Shown here: in pieces, positions 40,778 to 48,900 of the stretch
Layout: the number at the start of each line of letters is the position of its first letter
Numbering within the stretch: the stretch's first letter is position 1
Source: JAKALX01 sp964508715
GTDB taxonomy: Bacteria; Chloroflexota; Dehalococcoidia; Tepidiformales; Tepidiformaceae
DNA: 64,000 nt
Reading direction: 5' to 3'
Assembly: GCA_964508715.1 (NCBI GenBank)
Contig: CAZDUX010000011.1
Location: forward strand, 49,220 to 113,219
Program-made: the position numbers and the translations under genes
Notes under the pieces: model-generated
Seen by the model: only the letters and a program-made list of their open reading frames with translations
The model's database searches: none
What the model was told of the DNA's origin: nothing

Positions 40778-41674
40778 TCAGATGCCGCCTGGCGCCTGTT
40801 CGAAGAGCTTCGACAGCGAGACGGGTTCGAGCCCTTTCGCACGGATACCCGCGATCATCCCGGGCAGGGCGGCAACGGCGCGTTCGCTGAAGTGCATCAG
40901 GATGATGGCGCCAGGGCGTGCGGCAGCGATCACATTGGCGGTCATCTGCGCGGGTGTCGTGCTTGCCGAACCATCCCCCGAGGAGCCGCTCCAGAGGATC
41001 GGGCGGTAGCCGGCGGCCACCGAGGCATTGATAACCGTCTGATCCAGCGAGCCGCCGCTGGGGCGCATATAGGGCACGGTCGTCGCGCCAGTCACCATAT
41101 CCCGGACCAGGTCTTCGAAGTCGGCCAGGTCCTTCTGCACGTAGGCAGCCGATTTTCCGATCAGGTCGTAGTGGTCCATCGTGTGGTTGGCGATTTCGAA
41201 CCCCGCGTCGAGTGCGCGGGCGATGAATCCATGGTCGCCAGCGATCGGTCTCCCGGCGAGGAAGAAGGTGAGCTGGACGTTCTGCTGCTGGAGCACGGCG
41301 AGCACCTCGTCGCGGCTATACCAACCGTCATCGATGGTGAGTGCGCAGAGGGGCCGGTCAGCGGGGCCGGACGTCGCCACCTGCCCCAGGATGTCGGAAG
41401 TCCAGGCGGGCCGGCGCATGAGCCGCGGGCCACGCGTTGGCGACGGCGTAGCAGTTGGCAGTGCGAGAGTCGGCGTTGCTGTCGCGGGCAGCGCGGTGGC
41501 TGTGAAGACGTAGGGGGTTGCTGTCGGGTCGGCCTCATCGATGACGAGGACCTCGTCGCCCGGGGGAGTGTTCCTGCTCTCTCGAATGGCCGCGCCGATG
41601 CCGAGGCCGGCGGCTGCCGCGATGCCGGTAGCACCCAGCCCAAGCAGCCGGCGGCGTGAGAGGCGCCCATCCAT
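40778..41674 (-). CDS. Tat-exported polysaccharide deacetylase
   Basis: This 298-residue protein has an N-terminal SRRRLLGLGATG twin-arginine signal, a Thr/Pro-rich linker (about 45-85), and a NodB/CE4 deacetylase domain. The metal-binding Asp-Asp is in LTIDDGWY and the His pair in ANHTMDH. RPSGGSLD stands for the usual RPP motif, and ILMHFSE supplies the last His. It removes acetyl groups from an envelope polysaccharide or peptidoglycan outside the cytoplasm. Both ends face neighbours on the opposite strand or spacer DNA. Confidence 0.9.
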   Translation of the reverse strand: MDGRLSRRRLLGLGATGIAAAAGLGIGAAIRESRNTPPGDEVLVIDEADPTATPYVFTATALPATATPTLALPTATPSPTRGPRLMRRPAWTSDILGQVATSGPADRPLCALTIDDGWYSRDEVLAVLQQQNVQLTFFLAGRPIAGDHGFIARALDAGFEIANHTMDHYDLIGKSAAYVQKDLADFEDLVRDMVTGATTVPYMRPSGGSLDQTVINASVAAGYRPILWSGSSGDGSASTTPAQMTANVIAAARPGAIILMHFSERAVAALPGMIAGIRAKGLEPVSLSKLFEQAPGGI

Positions 41675-42331
41675 GAGAGCGGATTTTCTGCCGGACGGCG
41701 GCTATGGACGAGCGAGCCGGTATTGGTTCAACCACCGAGCGCCATGGGGATAGCAGGCTTCGCCGCGGGAGCGGGCTGATCGACCGGTCGTGGCGATACG
41801 CGGACCGGCTATTCCGGAGCTTCGGCATGACCCGCTCAGAGGGGAGTCTCGCGTTGTGGAAGGCGATGGACGTCGAGCCTGGCATTCGAGGTGCGCCGGG
41901 CGAGCGGGTGCCGCGTGTGCCCCCGCTTTCGCTGGCGCCGGGCAGATCTTTTTGCATACTTTTCGCAAATCAGCCGACCTGTTCTTACGCGGATGTGCGA
42001 TGTATAGCGCGAGACGCCATACCGGGTCTCCGCTGGCTGTACGCGGGCTGCCTCTCGCGCACAACCGAAGGAGCGGAGCCGGCTGAATATGCCGCCAGCA
42101 TCATCCCTTGCCGGGGATGCAACGGCCGGAACCCGGTGGGCACTCCCCTGCAGGCCGCGGCGGCCCGCCCCGTGCTCTCCCGCGTGGCGGGCCACCGCGG
42201 AACCATCTCCGCCATTCACAGCCGCCCCAGGCCGAGGGGCGCGGTATTGTCGAGCGCAGCCCGGGGAACGATGGCCGCTAACGGGCGTTCGAAGCGAGAC
42301 CGATGCTCCCTCGCCGCCGAAGTCCCGGTGT
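41675..42331. other. 657-nt region without recognisable gene
   Basis: Open frames on both strands lack family-like composition. A locally AT-rich patch near 41946-41975 carries TTTGC and GCAAA as a short inverted repeat around a T-rich centre. A TATAGC near 42003 might be a -10 box. I could not assign an RNA. It may hold decayed genes. Confidence 0.4.
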
Positions 42332-43030
42332 TCAGCGAAAGGTTGGGGACTGGTTGGGTGCGAGGCCGAAGCGATCGCTTGGCCAGAGGGAGATCGTGGC
42401 TCTCCCGATGATGAGGTCGCGCGGGACGCAGCCGAACATCCGTGAATCGCTGCTGTTATCGCGGTTATCGCCCATCACGTAGTAGCTATCGGGCGGACAC
42501 ACAACAGGCGGTCCGCTCACTCGCCAGGTGGCGTGGATGTAGGGTTCCTCCAGCACGCGGCCATTGATTCGGACTTCGCCACCGGTGGTTTCGAGGGATT
42601 CGCCAGGGAGCCCGACGATCCTCTTCACGAGGCGCTTGCCGGCCGGGTCCTGGGGATTGTGAAGGATGATGATGTCGCCACGGCCGGGCCCGCCGAAGAG
42701 ATCATGTTTTCCACCGGAGATGAAGGGCAGGAGCCTCGAGAGATTATCCGTATTCACCCGGGCGTAGCTGAGCTGGTTCACGATAAGGAACTCGCTGTCC
42801 TGGAGCGTGTGGTCCATGGAATGGCCCTCGACCTGGTAGGTACCGAAGGAGGCGCGGACACAGAGAAACACGAGGATGGCGAGGAGGCATGTCTCAACGA
42901 CTTCGCGGATGAACCTCGCCGCTGGCGGAGGGCCGGCCGGGTCGGGTTCGCCAACGGGCGGCGGTAGGAGGAGGACGGGGCGCGGCGCCGGGAGAAGCAG
43001 CAGTGGCTCGGGCCGGGACACGTCATCCAT
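42332..43030 (-). CDS. lepB: Signal peptidase I (LepB type)
   Basis: This 232-residue protein has a Pro-rich cytoplasmic N-terminus, one membrane helix (about 48-66), and the catalytic domain. The nucleophile Ser is in VEGHSMDHTL and the general-base Lys in GKRLVKRIVGLPGE. The conserved GDNRDNSSDSR box is near residue 200. It is the housekeeping leader peptidase for Sec and Tat exports, distinct from the ER-type enzyme at 14.4 kb. ATG 43030 sits 8 nt after a -10 box; the longer open frame to 43201 is not needed. Confidence 0.95.
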   Translation of the reverse strand: MDDVSRPEPLLLLPAPRPVLLLPPPVGEPDPAGPPPAARFIREVVETCLLAILVFLCVRASFGTYQVEGHSMDHTLQDSEFLIVNQLSYARVNTDNLSRLLPFISGGKHDLFGGPGRGDIIILHNPQDPAGKRLVKRIVGLPGESLETTGGEVRINGRVLEEPYIHATWRVSGPPVVCPPDSYYVMGDNRDNSSDSRMFGCVPRDLIIGRATISLWPSDRFGLAPNQSPTFR

Positions 43031-43038
43031 CGTTCTGC

Positions 43039-43044
43039 ACGGTA
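43039..43044 (-). promoter_or_regulatory. -10 box of leaderless lepB
   Basis: TACCGT on the minus strand ends 8 nt before ATG 43030, with no Shine-Dalgarno. Confidence 0.45.
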
Positions 43045-43112
43045 GCAGTGCGGGCGCTTGGGCGGCAGCCGGTACGTATCGGAATGCGAAAGAGCCGCGC
43101 TCCGAGTGTCGT

Positions 43113-43901
43113 TCAGGTACGCCGGGGACGGCCGCGGGCAAAGAGAATGACGGCGAGCATGCCGAAGATGAAGCCGCCCACGTGTGCGAAAAACGCAACA
43201 CTTGTGTCGGGGCTCGCGGCCTGGTTGATGCTGGCCACCCCGGCGAAGAGGTTCTGAACGAACCAGAGCCCGATCACGAGCCACGCGGGTATCGGCAGGG
43301 GGATGAAAACCAGGATGAAGAACGGGATGACCACGCTGATGGTCGCGCGCGGGAAGTAGATGAGGTACGCGCCGAGCACCCCGGCGATGGCCCCGCTGGC
43401 GCCAAGCACCGGGACGACGCTGGTGGTATCGATAGCGCCCTGGACGAGCGAGGCAGCGATTCCCGCCACGAGGTAGAAGAGCAGATACCCCGCATGACCC
43501 ATCCGGTCCTCGACGTTATCGCCGAACACCCAGAGGAAGAGCATGTTGCCGCCGATATGGAGCCAGCCCGCGTGCAGGAAGAGTGCCGCGAGAATCGAAA
43601 AGAAGATGACCGGCCGGTCCGGCGCTGAAACATCGGAGTGCCCGCGGAGATTGTCGAACCATTCCTTTGGCTGGAACGCATATTTGCAGACGAAGCGGTC
43701 GGACTGTGTCGGCGCAGTCTCGAACCCGTAGCAGGGGCCGGCCGTCTGCTTGCGAAAGTCGCGGCTTGCGATCGCGGCACTCGGAGGCAGGGCCGTGGAG
43801 AGCGTGAGCATGTAGATGAAGACGCCGATATTGACGAGGATGATGGCGTAGTTCACCCATGGCGTGGTGCGGCGGCGCGATGAATCGCCGACGGGGATCA
43901 C
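43113..43901 (-). CDS. Rhomboid family intramembrane serine protease
   Basis: This 262-residue protein has six or seven membrane helices. The catalytic Ser is in VLGASGAIAGVLGAY and the catalytic His in FFAHVGGFIFG, with a GGNMLFLWVFGDNVED loop between, as in rhomboids. It cleaves membrane-protein substrates within the bilayer. Two cysteines in the extra loop (about 55-75) are unusual and might form a disulfide. It starts at GTG 43901, inside the stop codon of the phosphatase gene (4-nt GTGA overlap), so the two are translationally coupled. Confidence 0.92.
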   Translation of the reverse strand: MIPVGDSSRRRTTPWVNYAIILVNIGVFIYMLTLSTALPPSAAIASRDFRKQTAGPCYGFETAPTQSDRFVCKYAFQPKEWFDNLRGHSDVSAPDRPVIFFSILAALFLHAGWLHIGGNMLFLWVFGDNVEDRMGHAGYLLFYLVAGIAASLVQGAIDTTSVVPVLGASGAIAGVLGAYLIYFPRATISVVIPFFILVFIPLPIPAWLVIGLWFVQNLFAGVASINQAASPDTSVAFFAHVGGFIFGMLAVILFARGRPRRT

Positions 43902-44533
43902 GGTGGAGACTCGATGCCGCCGAGGTGGGCCGTTTCGTTGAGCCGTGCCAGGACGAAGCGGTGGTTGCGCACCAGCACCTCCGAGAGGCCGCAGTTTGCC
44001 ACCTCGAGGCGAAAGGTGTGGGTCGGAGCGATGGAAAGTAGCTCGGCGAGCATGCACTGGATCGCCGTGCCGTGGCTGACCACGAGGACTGCCTGGTGCG
44101 GATGCTCGCGGGCGATTCGCCGTATGGCCGCCGCGGTGCGCCGCCGGACGATGGCGATGTTCTCACCCCCCGGCGGCTGCCAGGCCGGGTTCTCTTCGCG
44201 CATCAGGCGGTGTTGTTCCGGGTAGCGGCGGGCGACGTCGCGCTCCTTTTCCATCTCCCAATCGCCATAGTGGATCTCGCGGAGAGCGGGGTCGGACCGG
44301 ACCGTGAAGGCACGGCCGTCGAGAGCGATGGCAGCGGTTTCGATTGCCCGGCCCAGGCCGCTGGTGTAGACAGCGTCGAGCCGCGTGTTCGCCAGGCGTT
44401 CACCCAGGGCACGGGCCTGTTGGCGGCCGAGGTCGGTCAGGGCTGTCTCAGAATGACCACAGAAGCGCCCTTCCCGGTTCGTCATGGTCTGACCGTGGCG
44501 GGCGAGCAGGATACGCGTTGGATCGAGCGCCAT
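43898..44533 (-). CDS. Histidine phosphatase family protein (phosphoglycerate-mutase-like)
   Basis: This 211-residue protein carries the N-terminal ILLARHGQTMTNREGRF catalytic histidine motif. A second His lies in VLVVSHGTAIQCML, the acid residue is in ALREIHYGDWE, and a TSGLGRAIETA segment is present. The group includes phosphoglycerate mutases, CobC and broad phosphatases, and the substrate is unclear. Two ATGs lie six codons apart (44551 and 44533). I use the inner one, though neither has a clear ribosome-binding site. It is coupled to the rhomboid gene. Confidence 0.88.
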   Translation of the reverse strand: MALDPTRILLARHGQTMTNREGRFCGHSETALTDLGRQQARALGERLANTRLDAVYTSGLGRAIETAAIALDGRAFTVRSDPALREIHYGDWEMEKERDVARRYPEQHRLMREENPAWQPPGGENIAIVRRRTAAAIRRIAREHPHQAVLVVSHGTAIQCMLAELLSIAPTHTFRLEVANCGLSEVLVRNHRFVLARLNETAHLGGIESPP

Positions 44534-44789
44534 CAGCCGAGTCAAGCCCATCCCGGGCAAAGGCGCAAAGGGTTTGCCAGAGCGCGGGCGTAGCGCCGGG
44601 GGCCGGGAGACACCGTTCGAGAGCACGCGGGCACCGGGTGCCCCCGGCAGCGCAATGGCAAGGTAGCCCAAACGGTCTGGAAATTCTCTGCAAAATCTGG
44701 CCCGAATCACGCGAAGCGTGTGGCCGGTGTGTAAGAACCGCGTTAGTGTGCCATCAGGTTCGCGTGGTGGCGCGCTCTGCAGGGGGCTT

Positions 44790-45749
44790 ATGTTTCGTCG
44801 TTTGTTCGGTCCGGCGCCTGCGATGATCGGGGGAGGTCTTCTTTCCCTGGCGTTGGCCGCCGGGATCTGGGTATCGGCTCCGGGTGCGGCCGCGATCTCG
44901 AACTGCGACACGGATGAGGCCGGGATAAACGCCGCCGAACAGCAGATGCTGGATCTCATCAACCAGGCGCGGGCAGACGCCAACCTCCCGCCGCTCAAGT
45001 TCTCGCCCGCGCTAAACCGGGCAGCTGCATGGAAATCGGCGGACCCGAGCGCGACCGGTGCAGGGGTCCCGTTCTCGCACACGGACTCACTCGGCCGCGA
45101 CCCGGTGACCACGGACCCGGCGCGGAACCGCCCAATGCAGTGTGGTTACCCTGCCGGCGCCGCGGAGAACATCGCGTATGGCTCCAGCAACCCTCAAATG
45201 ATCTTCAACATGTGGATGGGGTCGCCCGGTCACCGCGGAAACATCAACGGGACCAACCTCGACGGGACCATCAACCAGACGTACTACCGTTTCGCGAAGG
45301 GCTACGTCGTCATCGGCATCGGGTTGCACAACGGCGCGTGGACGACGGACTTCGGTTATATCGACGATTCCGGCAACACCGCTCCGCCGCCAGCATCAAC
45401 GACTGCCGCCACCGGGACGAGCCAGCCAACGAACACGCCCACTCCGCTGCCAACCAACACCCCGCTTCCAACGCCGACACCGAGCCCGACACCGATTCGC
45501 TCGGGGATCCAGCTTGCGCTCTCGCCAGGGATGAACCTCGTAACCTATGCCGGCGTCTCCCAGCCGGTTGGCCCCGCGGTCACATCGCTCGGCGGCTCGC
45601 TCGCGGGAATCTATACGTGGGACCGCGTCAACGGGCGCTGGGACCGCTGGGCGCCTGGTACGCCGGCCTACGCGAACACCATCACCATGCTCGAACCGGG
45701 GCGCGTGTACTACATCGAGGTGACTGGCGGGGCGACGTGGGCCTATTAG
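44790..45749 (+). CDS. Secreted CAP-domain (SCP/PR1-like) protein
   Basis: This 319-residue secreted protein has a signal peptide (about 1-34, ending APGAAA). The CAP domain (about 45-190) contains NQARADANLPPLKFSPALN, PFSHTD, AAENIAYGS and MGSPGHRGNI, which supply the conserved His and Glu residues. A Thr/Pro linker of the TPTP type (about 205-245) leads to a C-terminal domain of about 90 residues with Trp and Tyr clusters. Function is extracellular and uncertain. The start is ATG 44790, where AGGGGG precedes and the signal peptide begins. A hairpin follows at 45813. Confidence 0.88.
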   Translation: MFRRLFGPAPAMIGGGLLSLALAAGIWVSAPGAAAISNCDTDEAGINAAEQQMLDLINQARADANLPPLKFSPALNRAAAWKSADPSATGAGVPFSHTDSLGRDPVTTDPARNRPMQCGYPAGAAENIAYGSSNPQMIFNMWMGSPGHRGNINGTNLDGTINQTYYRFAKGYVVIGIGLHNGAWTTDFGYIDDSGNTAPPPASTTAATGTSQPTNTPTPLPTNTPLPTPTPSPTPIRSGIQLALSPGMNLVTYAGVSQPVGPAVTSLGGSLAGIYTWDRVNGRWDRWAPGTPAYANTITMLEPGRVYYIEVTGGATWAY

Positions 45750-45812
45750 CAACCTAGACGTAATAAACGTATATAGATAAAGTGCCCGGCGAATGCCATG
45801 TATGCCGTGAAT

Positions 45813-45831
45813 CATCGGGGCTTCCCTGATG
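45813..45831 (+). terminator. Hairpin after the CAP-domain gene
   Basis: CATCGGGG at 45813-45820 and CCCTGATG at 45824-45831 pair (one G-U) around a CTT loop. TCTTGC follows. It is a plausible terminator 64 nt after the CAP gene stop. Confidence 0.45.
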
Positions 45832-45943
45832 TCTTGCGGTAAAGGTGTGCATTTACTATCCGTTGACCAGTATCGGCGGATGCGCCCGGGCAGTCTCCTG
45901 ATAGATCGCCCCGGGACACCGGCCAGCGGCGAGGGAGACGCTG

Positions 45944-48900
45944 TTGGGTAGGACACCAGCAAGTGAGAACGAGGATCCAGCCGTCGCGCTGGATGCCCGG
46001 GAAGCACGGGCGGCGATCGTGCGGGCGTGCGCACTCGCCGACCTCGATGCAGCCATGCGCGCGGTTGCGTCCGTCCTACGCCAACGCTTCGCGGCCGGCC
46101 ACGCATCGATCCTTACCTGGTCTGCCACGCGCTGGCCCAGTGCATTCGCGGACGACGACCTCGGGATTGACACCAACCGGCTCATTGACGGGATTGCGCG
46201 GCCCAACGGGCCGTCCGGCAGCAGTGTCATGGATGGCAGCGATGAACTGCAGCCGCTCATCCATGACCTTGCCACGGCAGGCAACACCCCGTGGGAAGCC
46301 CGGATCCGTGAACTCGGCGGACGCTCCCTCATGCGCCTGCCGTTGCATGACGAGCAAGGCGATCTGCTCGGACTGCTCATGCTGGCCTCGCGACAGCCGT
46401 CGGCGTTCGATGATTCACAGCTCGCCGAACTTCGCGAACTCACCGCGATCGTGGCGGCCTGCGTCCGGCGGGCACTCCTCCTCGAGCAGATCCAGGTGGA
46501 GCGCGACCTCCTCGCCCACGAAGCAGAACTCCTCGCGACGATGGCGACCGCGGAGAGCGAGAGCCAGGTCCTGCAGGCCGTGGCCGATGGTGTTCGCAGC
46601 GCGCTCGGTGCAGATGTTTCAGTGGTGCTGGCCCTCGATGCTACCCGGCGCACGGGTGTCTGTTCGCCCCGCATGCGCCTCGCACAGGGCGACTGGGAGG
46701 CGATCAGCGAAGCGCTGGCACGCGGGGGTAACGGCCGCCTGCTCGAGCCGGCCGGCGACGGATGTTACGAGAACTTCGACCTCGAAGCAGGAACGGGGAG
46801 CCCGGTCGAAGCGGTTGCGCGCGACCGGCTCCATCAGCGTTCGCTGCTCATAGCCGGGGGACGCACCGATGACGAGTGCCGGATTGTCATCGCCGCGGGC
46901 CGTCCCGAAGCTGGCGGCTGGCACCCGAGCGCGATGTCGTTCCTGGGGCGCATTGCGCGGGTGCTCGAACTGAGCCTCGAACGGCAGCGCACGCGGAGCC
47001 TTGCAATCGAGCAGGGCGACCGGCTCGCGGGCCAGGCGCGCCTGTTGACGGCGCTCGACCCGACACGTCCCCTCGAGGAGATTGCCCGGACGTTTGCCGA
47101 AGAGATCGAGGCACGGTTTGGCGTCGAGTGCCTCGCGATCCTTCGCTGGGCCGGTAACGGGTCAACGGATCCGGTGCTGTATCTCAACAAAGGGCTCATG
47201 GCGCCGCCATCGGGAACCCCCCCGCCCATGCCTGCCGAGTACCAGGTGGTGCAGTCGGGGCGCCCCGAAATCCTCGACCTCCGTGAAGGGGTGCACAGGC
47301 GTTCCGAGCGCATTCTCTTCGATGCTGGCGTGCGGCGGATGGCGCGGATACCGATCACGATCGAAGGGAATGTCGCAGGGTTCGTGAGCGTTGGAATGGA
47401 TGACCGGGCTGACGCCGCCGCACGGGTTCGCGACCTGGAGGAGGCGGTCCGGCCGCTCGGGCTGGTCATCGAGCGCGCATCGCTGCTTGCCAACCTCGAG
47501 CAGCAACGCCGGACGCTCGAAGCCACCGTCGGCATCCTTGCCACGCTCGCCACTGCCCGGGAGGTGGGCGACGCCTGCGACACCATCGCGGCCCGCCTCC
47601 AGCAGTTCTTCGACGCCGACCATGTGTCCATTTCAACCATCGACATGGCGACCCGGCAACGGACGCTGCTTGGATTCCGCTCCGGGGTTCTCCGCCCGGA
47701 CCAGTTGACGTTCCAGTTCTCGGAAGCAGAAGTGGAGCTTTACGGAGCGGCGATTCGAAGTACATCGCAGTGGTTCGCAGACATGGACCAGCACGACCAC
47801 GGAGCGAACACGTTGCTGCCGCGCCTCGGTGGCTTGCGGAGCCTCGTGCGTGCACCCTTCGACCTTGCCGATGGAAGAGCCGGGCTCATCACGGTGGCGG
47901 CCCGGGAACCGAACCGCTTCGGCCCGCGCGATGCGGCCACCCTCCACGATTTGAGCCGCGCCGTTGGCATGGCCATCGACCGCATGAATCTGATCCGGGG
48001 GATAACCGAAACGAGCGAGATGCTCGCGGCACAGGCACGCGTGCTTGCCGCGCTCGCGCCCGGGGCAACCGTGGAAGGGGTTGGCAGGGTGTTTGTCGCG
48101 GAGGCGCGGCGCCTGTTCAATGCGGCCCACGCCGCGGTGGCGCAGATCTTCCGGGGCGAGTACCGGCTCATCGCGGTCTCGAGCGATGTGATCGATGCCG
48201 AAGCGATGCGGGAAGATGGCCGGACACCAGAATCCGACCTGCGCATCATCTATAACGAGTTCATGCAGGGGAAGGCGCAGATCGTGCCAGACCTGGCGGT
48301 TCGGCACGTTGGCCCGTTTGAGGACCGGGCGTTTCGTTCGGGCCTTCGGACGATGATGCGCGTACCGATCCGGCAAGGCGACGGTGAAGTCACGGGCATC
48401 ATCACCCTCGCGAGTCCACAAGCCAACGCATGGGGCCCACACCACCTCGAGCAGCTCCAGCAGCTTGGTGCGGCAATCGGGCTTGTGGCGGAGCGCGCGG
48501 AGCTGCTGGAGGCTGCCGAAGAGCGGACCCGGAAAGTCGGGCACCTCACACGATTGCTCAGTTCGCTCCACGCGAACGCGGCGCCCGAGGAGATCGCCAG
48601 GGCGTTCGCCGCCGAAGTCCGCCGATACCTCGCGGCCGACGCCGTCGTCATCCACGCGTTCGATATCGAGACGGGCTCTGGCATTCGTGTCGCGATCGAT
48701 GCCGAGGGTTCGATCGCGAAAACGGCGCGCCGCAGCCCGCTCGGCCCTGAGCGTGGCGACTACGGCGCCGTCCTCGAGCACAGTACCGGGATTTTCGATG
48801 CGAGTTCGCCCGAGACATCGGCGCCGTGGTTGCGGGCAACCGCGAGGTCACTCGGTGCAGGCAGCCTGATCGTTGCCCGGCTCGATGCCGAAGGCAGCCC

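Noticed and set aside
41704..42411. A 235-codon + strand frame in the empty 41.7-42.3 kb region
   Set aside because: Composition is random, there is no ribosome-binding site, no family-like motif, and it runs into the lepB gene.
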